This document shows positions 17,158 to 24,912 of a stretch of 39,893 nucleotides of DNA, in pieces. The stretch is taken from positions 1 through 39,893 of the forward strand of contig JACRBX010000245.1 of the NCBI GenBank assembly GCA_016219225.1. Reading direction: 5' to 3'. This DNA is from Deltaproteobacteria bacterium (GTDB lineage: Bacteria > Desulfobacterota > RBG-13-43-22). The notes below the pieces were generated by a model that was not told the origin of the DNA, ran no database searches, and was given only the letters and a program-made list of their open reading frames with translations. The position numbers were made by a program, and so were the translations under genes. Within the stretch, counting starts at the first letter, position 1; the number at the start of each line of letters is the position of its first letter.

Positions 17158-18650
17158 CCGTCCGTTTTGGACAGTCCTTTTTTTATGAGTGGTAAAACCA
17201 GAAGGGCTATAAGGATGAACGCTGTTATCATCAGAACAAGGGCAATGGGGGGGCGGAGGAAGATCAAGAACCCTCCATTAGACATGGCCAGGGACTGGCG
17301 GAAAGCCCTCTCCAAAAGCGGCGTTAAGATAAAGGCAAAAACCAAGGGGACCGGATCATACTCAAATTTTCTCATCAGATACCCGATGACGCCGAAGATG
17401 GTCATGATCATAATTTCCTGGTAGTTGGACGACGTACTATAAGATCCGATTAAACAGAAGAGGAGAATGAGCGGGAATAAGACGGCGTAGGGAACCTTCA
17501 GCAATTTTACCCAAATGGCAATCAGGGGAAGATTCAGGACCACCAGCATAACATTGCCTACATACATGCTGGTGATAATCGCCCAAAAGACATCAGGCGA
17601 TTTCGTCAAGAGAAGAGGGCCTGGCTGAAGCCCATGGCATAACAGGGCGGCCAGGACCAGGGCCATGACCGGGTTGGCGGGGATTCCAAGGGTTAACATG
17701 GGGATAAAGGCTGAACTCGTTGCGGCGTTGTTTGCCGTTTCCGGCCCAGCGACCCCCTCAATGGCCCCTTTTCCAAATTGCTCAGGGTGCTTCGAAATCC
17801 GTTTCTCCACGGCATAGGAGGCAAAAGAGGAAAGCGTCGCGCTCCCCCCCGGCAAAAGCCCCAAGAAAAAACCGAGTATCGTCCCCCTTCCGATAGGGCC
17901 CAGTGAAGCCTTCCAGTCCGCAAGATTCGGAAGCAGATTCTTTACCCTGGTGGTAAAAAGAATCCGTTCGAAGGTCGATTCAAGGTTCGTCAGGACTTCT
18001 GCGATCCCGAATAAACCCATGACCATGGGCACCAAAGGCACGCCATCCATAAGGGTCAGGTTTCCAAAGGTAAACCGTGATTCCCCGGTCACCAGATCGT
18101 TGCCGATTTGCCCGAGGAATAACCCCAAAAAAATAATCAGCAAGGCCTTGAGTCTCGACCCCGATCCTATATAAATCAGGATGGAAAACCCGCAAAGAAT
18201 CATGGCAAAATACTCCGGCGGGCCGAATTGAAGTGCGAATTCAGCCAGCGGCGGTGCCAGAAGCATAAGGCCCAGGACACCGATTGTGCCGCCGATAAAT
18301 GATCCGAAGGCCGACATGCCCAGGGCCACCCCGGCTCTCCCCTGCCGGGCCATCTGGTAGCCGTCTATGCAGGTGACCACCGAAGCTGACTCACCTGGAA
18401 TGTTGACCAGAATAGAGGTAGTCGATCCGCCATACATCGATCCATAATAGATGCCCGCCAGCAAAATCATCGCATCAGCCGCACTCATGCCGATGCTCAC
18501 CGGAAGAAGTATGGCGACGGTTGCCGATGGCCCGATACCGGGAAGAACACCTATCAGGGTTCCGATCAGTACCCCAAGGAAACAAAAGAGTAACGACCCG
18601 GGCTGCAAGACAATTGAAAAGCCATAGAGAATATTATGCACTATATCCAT
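17145..18650 (-). CDS. tctA: Tripartite tricarboxylate transporter, large permease TctA (501 aa)
   Basis: Large membrane subunit (about 12 segments) of a TTT carboxylate transporter. Family signatures are near the N-terminus: GTLIGVLPGIGPSATVAILLP and YYGSMYGGSTTSILVNIPGE. The matching C-terminal-half repeat GFFLGLLPGGSATLSSFASY and TANNAATSSAFIPMLTLGIP is also visible. It works with TctB and the periplasmic TctC. It follows tctB with a one-base gap, and AGGAATATA precedes ATG 18650. Substrate is not set by sequence: the family imports citrate, aromatic acids, dicarboxylates and others. Confidence 0.93.
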   Translation of the reverse strand: MDIVHNILYGFSIVLQPGSLLFCFLGVLIGTLIGVLPGIGPSATVAILLPVSIGMSAADAMILLAGIYYGSMYGGSTTSILVNIPGESASVVTCIDGYQMARQGRAGVALGMSAFGSFIGGTIGVLGLMLLAPPLAEFALQFGPPEYFAMILCGFSILIYIGSGSRLKALLIIFLGLFLGQIGNDLVTGESRFTFGNLTLMDGVPLVPMVMGLFGIAEVLTNLESTFERILFTTRVKNLLPNLADWKASLGPIGRGTILGFFLGLLPGGSATLSSFASYAVEKRISKHPEQFGKGAIEGVAGPETANNAATSSAFIPMLTLGIPANPVMALVLAALLCHGLQPGPLLLTKSPDVFWAIITSMYVGNVMLVVLNLPLIAIWVKLLKVPYAVLFPLILLFCLIGSYSTSSNYQEIMIMTIFGVIGYLMRKFEYDPVPLVFAFILTPLLERAFRQSLAMSNGGFLIFLRPPIALVLMITAFILIALLVLPLIKKGLSKTDGLHG

Positions 18651-18651
18651 A

Positions 18652-19113
18652 TTATATTCCTAATGACCCCACCGGAAGCTGGACCTTCAGCCATACCTTA
18701 AATAAAAGATAGGTGATGGCAGCAGTCAGGATTGCCCCTCCCAGGGATATTTTTAAGCTCAGCCCCCCAACCGCCTTGTATAATATAAATAAAATCAAAA
18801 GGGTGACCGGGAGAAAACCCAGCCAATCAATGGTGAGGGCATAAAGGAACATGATCACCACGGTAATAACACACTTGTAGTGCCATAACCTCTTGTCCTT
18901 ACCAAGCGGTTCTCGACCCGCGGGGGTGGACATCAGGAGAAACTTGATAAACATTCCACCGGAGATGATGCCCATCAGGATTCCAGTAATGAGAGGGAAT
19001 AATCCCGGACCGGGGTCTCCGAATGTTCCCACATGGATTCGCAGGGAAACACCGGTGATAAAAACCCCGCAACCCAGAAAGACGAGGCTGCTAATCAGGT
19101 CGTATCTTCGCAT
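18652..19113 (-). CDS. tctB: Tripartite tricarboxylate transporter, small permease TctB (153 aa)
   Basis: Small membrane subunit with four predicted segments. The family opening DLISSLVFLGCGVFI and the GTFGDPGPGLFPLI loop are characteristic. AGGAG precedes ATG 19113. It is nearly fused to tctA (one base between the genes), consistent with coupled translation. The gene for the third component, tctC, is separated from it by the crotonase gene, an uncommon order. Confidence 0.88.
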   Translation of the reverse strand: MRRYDLISSLVFLGCGVFITGVSLRIHVGTFGDPGPGLFPLITGILMGIISGGMFIKFLLMSTPAGREPLGKDKRLWHYKCVITVVIMFLYALTIDWLGFLPVTLLILFILYKAVGGLSLKISLGGAILTAAITYLLFKVWLKVQLPVGSLGI

Positions 19114-19131
19114 GGCTTTCGCTCCTAATGA

Positions 19132-19211
19132 AGCCTTCAGCAGTTAGCGATCAGCATTCGCCTAACCCACTATCATCAAAAGGTTTTGCTGAAAGCTAAA
19201 AGCTGATGGCT
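19132..19211. repeat. 24-bp imperfect inverted repeat between the crotonase and tctB genes
   Basis: Arms 19132-19155 and 19188-19211, separated by 32 bases. Read on the same strand the arms share the pattern GCTGA-NN-GCTAA-NN-GCTGA-N-GGCT with about five mismatches. The 137-base gap between the genes is otherwise empty. It could form a large stem-loop in the mRNA or be a dispersed repeat. Confidence 0.5.
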
Positions 19212-19250
19212 GACCGCTCCATCCGGAAGGGTGTATTTTCGGGATGGATA

Positions 19251-20066
19251 CTATCGACCCTTGAATTTCGGCTGGCGCTTTTCACGCCAGGCGTTCATGG
19301 CTTCGTTACGATCTTCGGTGAGGTGAGCGACCGTCTGGACCGCCCCGGCCAGCTCTACCCCGGTACGGAATTCCATATTAAGACCGCGATAGACCATCAT
19401 CTTGGCCAGTTTTATAGCGATCGGCGGGTTGGCCGTATAACTTTTCGCCATCTTTAGGGCTTCCATTCTCAGGCTGTGTGCGGGGACCACTTTGTTAAAT
19501 ACGCCGATCTTTTCCCCCTCTTCAGCCTCAATAAAACGGCCGCTGAAAATAATGTCCAGCGCACGTCCCAGACCCACGATCCTGGGCCAGAGCCAAAATC
19601 CACCCGCAGCAGGAATAACGCCACGCTTTATCCAGATGGAAGCGACCCTGGTGTTTTCGCAGGCTATCCGGATATCGCAGGAGAGGGTCAAATCACAGCC
19701 CATCCCAATGGCCAGGCCATTGATGGCGGCTATGGTCGGGATTTTAAGACCCTGCAGTCCGCACATCAGGGGGACGACGGAATCCCGGTATCCTTGCAGG
19801 AAAGCCTCAGGAGGGGCCGTGTCCTTATCCCATTCGAGCGCCTGGTCGTCTTTTTTGACATCGGCTCCGGCACAAAACGCTTTGTCGCCGGCGCCGGTTA
19901 TGATCAAGGCCCTGATGCTATCGTCTTTGTTAAGGCCATCCACGACAGAAAAAACCTCCCGGACCAATGTGTCATTGACGGCGTTGAACCGGTCAGGGCG
20001 GTTCAGGGTAAGGATGCCGATATCCTCCACCTTTTCCCAAATAATAGTTTCAAAATTCTTCACCAT
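19251..20066 (-). CDS. Enoyl-CoA hydratase/isomerase (crotonase) family (271 aa)
   Basis: Crotonase-fold enzyme acting on a CoA thioester. Both oxyanion-hole segments are present: KAFCAGADVKK at 62-72 and NGLAIGMGCDL at 116-126. The active-site acids are not standard: aligning GVIPAAGG with the hydratase block GTIPGAGG puts W145 at the position of catalytic Glu144 (rat numbering) and D171 at Glu164. A plain syn-hydratase is therefore doubtful, and isomerase, ring hydrolase or C-C lyase activity is possible. AAGGTGATTC precedes ATG 20066. It lies between tctC and tctB, inside the transporter genes, which suggests selection for joint expression. Confidence 0.85.
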   Translation of the reverse strand: MVKNFETIIWEKVEDIGILTLNRPDRFNAVNDTLVREVFSVVDGLNKDDSIRALIITGAGDKAFCAGADVKKDDQALEWDKDTAPPEAFLQGYRDSVVPLMCGLQGLKIPTIAAINGLAIGMGCDLTLSCDIRIACENTRVASIWIKRGVIPAAGGFWLWPRIVGLGRALDIIFSGRFIEAEEGEKIGVFNKVVPAHSLRMEALKMAKSYTANPPIAIKLAKMMVYRGLNMEFRTGVELAGAVQTVAHLTEDRNEAMNAWREKRQPKFKGR

Positions 20067-20112
20067 GAATCACCTTCATAGTTCCTTATATTTTAAGAAT
20101 GATAAAACCGGG

Positions 20113-20143
20113 TGGCCCTCCCGGCGGAGCCGGGAGAGGGCCA
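20113..20143 (-). terminator. Strong stem-loop just after tctC
   Basis: TGGCCCTCCCGGC, loop GGA(G), then CCGGGAGAGGGCCA: a 13-bp GC-rich stem with a two-base bulge, 7 bases past the tctC stop. Only a short T run follows after several bases, so it is more likely an mRNA-protecting or partial attenuating hairpin than a full terminator. Such hairpins often follow binding-protein genes, which need higher expression. Confidence 0.5.
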
Positions 20144-20150
20144 GGGGAAT

Positions 20151-21137
20151 TTAACGATTCGGCACATAAATGCCCATCCCCTTGGTAATTTTACGGAATT
20201 CATCCCTTCGATAATTATTCTGTTTAATGACTTCTTCGGCACTTAAAAAGCTGGATAACATTTCAAATTTTTGAAGCAGCTCCTCTATCTCCTGGCCATA
20301 TTTGGCAAAAACCTTCTGGTTAACCTCAGTAAGTTTGTTTATAATCTCCTTAGGGGTTCCCTTGGGGGCACACAAAAAATAATAGGAGTTCATAAATATC
20401 GGGTAACCTAATTCAGCCAGAGTGGGTATGTTTGGATAATCCTTAAGGCCTTTCTTTTCGGCAATCGCCAAAACGTCCATTTTCCCCGCCTTATAAAGCC
20501 CGGATGTCCCCGCAACGCAGACCAGATCTATGTGCCCTCCCAGAAGTGCGGTCAGGGCCTCCGCGTTCCCGGGGAAGGGGACCATCTTTAAATCAATGCC
20601 CGCCTGCTCACAGAGCAGCTTCATGACGAAATGGTTAAAGCTGTTGACGCTTTGGGTTGAGTAGGTATACTTTCCGGGATTTTTCTTCGCATCGGCGATC
20701 ATGTCTTTCAATGAATGCCAGCGTCCCTTCTTGCAGCTTATGGTTGTGGGGGCGTAGCCATATCCGACAATCGGGATGAAGTCTTCCAACGTATAGGACA
20801 AGTCGCGGTTTATCAATGGGGCTATCAAAAGAGGACTGTCCGACCCCGTGAAAAGAGTGTATCCGTCCGGTTTGGCTTTAGCCACCGTGGTGGCTGCCAG
20901 GGTAGCGCCCCCTCCGGGCTTGTGTTCAACCGTAATGGGGTGTTCCATAAACTCCGACATCCTTTTGGCTATCAGCGTGGAGACCGTACTCGCCGGCCCT
21001 CCCGGGGGAAAACCCACTATCAGCTTAATCGGATGGTTTGGATAGGTTGCTGCCATGGAACCCTGAGCTCCGAATAAACAACCGCAGACCATGGCCATGA
21101 TCAGCACCGAGGCATTGACCCTTTTTCCTTTTTTCAT
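20151..21137 (-). CDS. tctC: TTT-family (Bug) periplasmic substrate-binding protein TctC (328 aa)
   Basis: Receptor of the tripartite carboxylate transporter. A signal sequence is seen (basic MKKGKRVNAS, then a hydrophobic stretch, cleavage probably after GSMA). The mature start YPNHPIKLIVGFPPGGPAST is the Bug-family signature, and later blocks AKAKPDGYTLFTGSDSP and CAPKGTPKEIINKL agree. ATG 21137 is preceded by AAAGGAG; reading from 21203 would overlap the upstream decarboxylase gene and place the signal peptide internally. Bug proteins bind a wide range of carboxylates, including phthalate-type aromatics. Confidence 0.92.
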   Translation of the reverse strand: MKKGKRVNASVLIMAMVCGCLFGAQGSMAATYPNHPIKLIVGFPPGGPASTVSTLIAKRMSEFMEHPITVEHKPGGGATLAATTVAKAKPDGYTLFTGSDSPLLIAPLINRDLSYTLEDFIPIVGYGYAPTTISCKKGRWHSLKDMIADAKKNPGKYTYSTQSVNSFNHFVMKLLCEQAGIDLKMVPFPGNAEALTALLGGHIDLVCVAGTSGLYKAGKMDVLAIAEKKGLKDYPNIPTLAELGYPIFMNSYYFLCAPKGTPKEIINKLTEVNQKVFAKYGQEIEELLQKFEMLSSFLSAEEVIKQNNYRRDEFRKITKGMGIYVPNR

Positions 21138-21186
21138 CTCTTGATCTCCTTTCCCGCTATTAAGTTTATGAAGACACACTTTATTT

Positions 21187-22623
21187 TTAAGCCCAAAGTT
21201 CACACCATTTCTTTCGGATGGCCTTCAAGTCCTCGGGGGGACTCTTGGTGGCCTTGGCGAATTTATCCTTCCAATGCCAGGGACGGCAGGCGATGATTTG
21301 CGCCGTGGAATGGGTTAAGTCGCCCTTCTCACGTTTCTCCGGTGACATCATGGGGTTGGTCTCCGAACATCGGGTATGGGTGGCGATGTCAATGGACTCG
21401 ATCGGATTGGTCCTGGTGCCGAGGGCCCAGAGGAGCTCGGAGAGGTTGGAAGGGTCGATATCCTCATCGACGACAATGCAGTAACGCATGTGCAGCGACG
21501 TGGCTTGAAAGGCATTCAAAAGCTGCAGCGTCTGCTTGGCGTGTCCGGCATACTCCTGCTTTATGGAGGCGGCAATAATGGAGTTGGCACCCCCCTCCCC
21601 GACAACCCATACGCCCTGTACACCGGGAACCTGCCTTTCCAATTCCGACCAGACCAGCGCTGAGCGCCAGAGATGACGGCCCAGAGTCCAAATTCTGGGG
21701 TGTACCATGGCCAGGGTCCCCTGGATAATGGGTTGGTTGCGGTGCAGCACGGCCTTCACGCGGAAGATCGGCTGCGGCCGCTGGCCGCCGGCATAATAGC
21801 CGGCCCACTCACCGAAGGGCCCCTCTAACACCGTTCCGGCCTCCGGCGGCAGGAGTTCGCCTTCGAAAACAATCTCGGCAGTGGCCGGGATAGGAAGGTC
21901 GGTGGTGATACCCTTGACGACCTCAATGGGCGCCCCCTTGAGACCACCGGCAAAGTCAAGTTCCGGAACTCCCCAGGGTAAGGTCCAATCGGCACCGGCA
22001 AAAACCAGCGGCTCCTGCCCGAAGGTAATGGCTACCGGACACCCCTGGCCCTTAGCCCAATATTTCCGTCTCATCATATCACCGTGGTGTCCCCTGGCCA
22101 TGAAGACCGTAGCCGTGTTGCGGTCATGCACCTGGACCCGCTGCGAGGCGAGATTGACCCAGCCCTCGTCAGGATCACGGGTGATGGTTACCGCCATGGT
22201 GCCGATGTATCGTCCGCCATCCCCCGGGCGCCACCAGGGTGTCGGAAATTTCAGGATGTCCACCTCGTCACCGGTGAAAACATTCTCCAGCACCGGGCCG
22301 GTCTTGACCTCAACCGGCGGGAGATGGGGCACCCCCCTGCCCAATCGTTCCTTGATGGCCCGCACCAGCCCCATGCCCCTGAGTTCTTCAGGGAGGCCAA
22401 AGCACATAGCCACCCGGTGGTCCGTACTGAACAGGTTGGTGGCTACCCGATAGCCCGGCTCGCTCCCCTTAATATTGTCGAAGAGCAGTATTCTCGGGCT
22501 GGGTAATCCGGCCTCGACTTCGGTGATCCAACCGATCTCAAAGTTCCAATCAGCGCCATCGACCCGCCTAACCTCACCGGATTCTTCAGACTTGGCAATA
22601 AACCCACGAAGATCGTTGAACAT
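21187..22623 (-). CDS. UbiD-family prenylated-FMN decarboxylase (478 aa)
   Basis: Reversible (de)carboxylase of the UbiD family using prenyl-FMN and a divalent metal. Candidate cofactor and metal residues: N157 and R162 in VNLASQRVQVHDR, H179/H180 in ARGHHGDMM, E234 in APIEVVKG. The AEIVFEGELLPPE block at 249-261 carries the catalytic glutamates, followed by LEGPFGEWAGYY. The length (478) is typical. ATG 22623 has GAGG upstream. No UbiX prenyltransferase gene is in the window, so the cofactor must come from elsewhere. The gene directly follows CoA ligase A (56 bases). Ligase-UbiD pairs are known for phthaloyl-CoA and isophthaloyl-CoA decarboxylation in sulfate reducers and Syntrophorhabdus, which is the leading hypothesis but not proven. 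Confidence 0.92.
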   Translation of the reverse strand: MFNDLRGFIAKSEESGEVRRVDGADWNFEIGWITEVEAGLPSPRILLFDNIKGSEPGYRVATNLFSTDHRVAMCFGLPEELRGMGLVRAIKERLGRGVPHLPPVEVKTGPVLENVFTGDEVDILKFPTPWWRPGDGGRYIGTMAVTITRDPDEGWVNLASQRVQVHDRNTATVFMARGHHGDMMRRKYWAKGQGCPVAITFGQEPLVFAGADWTLPWGVPELDFAGGLKGAPIEVVKGITTDLPIPATAEIVFEGELLPPEAGTVLEGPFGEWAGYYAGGQRPQPIFRVKAVLHRNQPIIQGTLAMVHPRIWTLGRHLWRSALVWSELERQVPGVQGVWVVGEGGANSIIAASIKQEYAGHAKQTLQLLNAFQATSLHMRYCIVVDEDIDPSNLSELLWALGTRTNPIESIDIATHTRCSETNPMMSPEKREKGDLTHSTAQIIACRPWHWKDKFAKATKSPPEDLKAIRKKWCELWA

Positions 22624-22679
22624 CGATCATTTCCTCTCTTGTTTTGATAGGTATCGTCCCTACAGAGGGGGACTGGCGA

Positions 22680-24332
22680 TTATCTTTTCTCCTCGGCCTT
22701 AAGCTTCCTGACGACGTCCGCGCGGAGCACCTTTTTGAGGATCTTGAAGTTCTCCATCGGTATTTCATCAACATACTCGAGCCGTTCCGGTATCTTGTAG
22801 GGAGCAATCTTTTTGCTCTTCAGGAAGTCCTTCATTTCTTCAAAGGTCAATTTCTCTTGCCCCTTAACAACGACATAGGCGCAGGCCTTTTCCCCCATGA
22901 TGGGGTCCGGCATGGCCACCACCGCGGCCTTGTCCACATTAGGATGAGTGACCAGCAACTCCTCAATCTCGATGGGGTAGATATTCTGCCCTCCCCGGAT
23001 AATGACGTCCTTCTTGCGCCCGGATATGACGAGGTTTCCGTTTTTATCCATTTTGACAATATCGCCGCTGTGGAACCAGCCTTCCTTGCCCAGAGTCCCC
23101 CAAGCCTCGAGGGTTTTTGCCAGGTCACGGTAATAGCCCGCCGTGGTCAAGGGCCCACGATAAATCAATTCCCCTTCCTGTCCGGCCGGGACCTCGTTAC
23201 CATTGTCATCGACTACTTTCAGTTCCACCCCGGGGTAGGGTTTGCCCATGGTCGTGCGACGGGTTTCAACGTCATCATCTATCGCCGTCCCGGAAACCCC
23301 ACCGCCATCGAATGAACCGTACCCGTTGAGGATAGGCACCCCTAATTTTTTCTCCGCCTCAATAATCAAAACTTGATCCAGCGGAGAAGTGGAACAGACA
23401 ACGCATCTCAGAGACCTGTGGTCGTATCGGTCAAAATCGGGATGGTTAACCACCATGGCTAGCTGGGCCGGAGCGGTAAACAAGATCGTGGCCTTCTCAC
23501 GCTGGAGCAGCTTGAGAGCTTCTTCAGCATCCCAAATCTCGAGGCAAATCGTTTTGGCGCCTATCTCCGGCTGGGAATAGCAAAAGGCCCCGCCCCGTCC
23601 GGCGACCGCATTGATACAATTCAGAACGATGTCATCACCCGTTAACTTGACCGCCCGCTGATAGGCGGTTCCCGTTGCTATTCGATTCGCCGGCATATGC
23701 TCGGCTGTCTTCTGGAGGCCGGTCGTGCCACTGGTCAGCCCAACGGTTACGACTTCGGTTGACGTGAACCTGGTTTTCGCCAGCAGCGACACGGGAAATT
23801 CCTTGGTTTCAGCCTCGCGTTTCATCTCTTCGATAGAATGCGTTCCAGGCGGCACTGGGTCTCCGCTCACAAAGATATCTTTTAAACTGGATAATTTCGA
23901 ACGCAGGTCGGTTACAGCTTGATAGTAGTCAAAATTTCGGAACTGCCACGGGAGGACAATCCCCTTTACTTCAAAAGTCTTGATGACATACTCAAGCTCA
24001 GCTTCCCGTAAAGTCATTAACGAGGTCAGGGCCACAATCCCGGCTTTTTCACAGGCAAGACGAACGACAAAGGAGTCATTGCAATTGGGCAAGATGACAT
24101 GAATGACATCATCTTTCTTATAGCCCCTTTTCAGAAAGCTCAGAGCGATGTTATCTGAGAGTTCTTTCACCTGCAACCAGGTCAACCGACCTTTCGAATC
24201 AATAAGGGCCTCTTTTTGGGGAATTAATTTGGCATTTTGGTCCCATAAATCGGCAATCGATTCTTTACGCCATAACCCCTTGCTTAAATACTCATCAATC
24301 ATCTCTTGTGTGTACCGTGTTGGTTTAGCCAT
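22680..24332 (-). CDS. AMP-forming acyl/aryl-CoA ligase A (550 aa)
   Basis: ANL-superfamily ligase, first gene of the cluster, paralogous to ligase B at 10863-12524. The ATP loop is LTSGTTGLQKTAEH at about 199-212. The usual PKG at its end reads QKT, keeping the Lys but losing Pro and Gly. The YGSFDGGG (A5) block, the HSGDIVKMDKNG segment, and the hinge RKKDVIIRGGQNIYP follow; the C-terminal Lys region is FKILKKVLR. GGAGGAAT precedes ATG 24332. Its position next to the UbiD gene suggests it makes the CoA thioester that the decarboxylase uses. Substrate unknown; an aromatic dicarboxylate such as phthalate is a reasonable test case. Confidence 0.88.
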   Translation of the reverse strand: MAKPTRYTQEMIDEYLSKGLWRKESIADLWDQNAKLIPQKEALIDSKGRLTWLQVKELSDNIALSFLKRGYKKDDVIHVILPNCNDSFVVRLACEKAGIVALTSLMTLREAELEYVIKTFEVKGIVLPWQFRNFDYYQAVTDLRSKLSSLKDIFVSGDPVPPGTHSIEEMKREAETKEFPVSLLAKTRFTSTEVVTVGLTSGTTGLQKTAEHMPANRIATGTAYQRAVKLTGDDIVLNCINAVAGRGGAFCYSQPEIGAKTICLEIWDAEEALKLLQREKATILFTAPAQLAMVVNHPDFDRYDHRSLRCVVCSTSPLDQVLIIEAEKKLGVPILNGYGSFDGGGVSGTAIDDDVETRRTTMGKPYPGVELKVVDDNGNEVPAGQEGELIYRGPLTTAGYYRDLAKTLEAWGTLGKEGWFHSGDIVKMDKNGNLVISGRKKDVIIRGGQNIYPIEIEELLVTHPNVDKAAVVAMPDPIMGEKACAYVVVKGQEKLTFEEMKDFLKSKKIAPYKIPERLEYVDEIPMENFKILKKVLRADVVRKLKAEEKR

Positions 24333-24479
24333 TCTATTCCTCCAATTTTGTCGTACCAGGCGTTAACCGGAATGGGCTTTCCCCTCGAGGAAGTTTCTAA
24401 ACAACGTTTTCCTGGATATTGTTATCATCTGCCAGTGTTTGGGAAAAACAACGGGTTTTTTAATTAAATATATCATTCT

Positions 24480-24517
24480 ATATTGCATGCAATATTACAT
24501 TTAATATTTTATGTCAA
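24480..24517 (-). promoter_or_regulatory. Promoter with 16-bp palindromic operator ahead of the catabolic cluster
   Basis: On the minus strand TTGACA (24517-24512) is followed after 16-17 bases by the perfect palindrome ATATTGCATGCAATAT (24495-24480), whose first part (TATTGC) would lie at the -10 position. An operator there would block RNA polymerase. The core ATTGCATGCAAT closely matches ATTGTATGCAAT at 26041-26052. Confidence 0.55.
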
Positions 24518-24596
24518 GCAGATAATTTTTTAATTTATTTTGTTTCCTATACAGATTCCATCCGGGAACTTTTGGTTTTCGGATGGTGCGATCATT

Positions 24597-24628
24597 TGGA
24601 TTCCCGATAAAGACATTCGGGAATGACG
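24597..24628. repeat. Single palindrome of the GGATTCC class
   Basis: TGGATTCCCGA, 9-base loop, TCGGGAATGACG. Perfect 8-bp stem ATTCCCGA/TCGGGAAT (24600-24607, 24617-24624). It is a diverged copy of the element at 4043-4072. Confidence 0.6.
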
Positions 24629-24736
24629 TAAAAAGTTTCGCGATATTGTTAAGTTAAAACGATTAGTTAAAAAAATGAGCGGGTTTAGAGAAGGGTTATG
24701 TCAATTTAGCTTTTAAAAAAGCGTCGGTAACTTCCC

Positions 24737-24815
24737 CATCATTCCGGCGAATGCCGGAATCCAGAAATTATCCTGAAAGGAAAAGACCCTGGATTTCGGT
24801 TTTCACCGGAATGGC
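24737..24815. repeat. Composite repeat: two GGATTCCGG-type palindromes head to head
   Basis: CATTCCGGC-GAAT-GCCGGAATCCAG (24740-24764), about 22 bases, then CCCTGGATTTCGG ... CCGGAATGGC (24787-24815) in opposite orientation. Same composite plan as 4513-4614, with a different spacer sequence. Confidence 0.65.
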
Positions 24816-24912
24816 AAGAGAGAAAGTCAACATAATTCGGATTCAGCATCAGATTTTTCATGGGGCTAAAGTTTTGCAAGGGCTTGGGATGAACAACTTT
24901 TTTAACTCAATT

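Larger units (their letters stand above)
24333..24912. other. 580-base spacer with promoter, operator and palindromic repeats
   Basis: No gene is seen. The part next to ligase A is AT-rich and holds the promoter/operator at 24480-24517. The remainder contains a single palindrome (24597-24628), a composite palindrome (24737-24815) and a 7-bp stem CCATCCG...CGGATGG at 24558-24586. Confidence 0.7.

Noticed and set aside
10797-22506. Many plus-strand frames of 60-220 codons across the catabolic cluster.
   Set aside because: Each overlaps a clearly assigned minus-strand gene and lacks any recognisable domain; they reflect GC-rich antisense reading.
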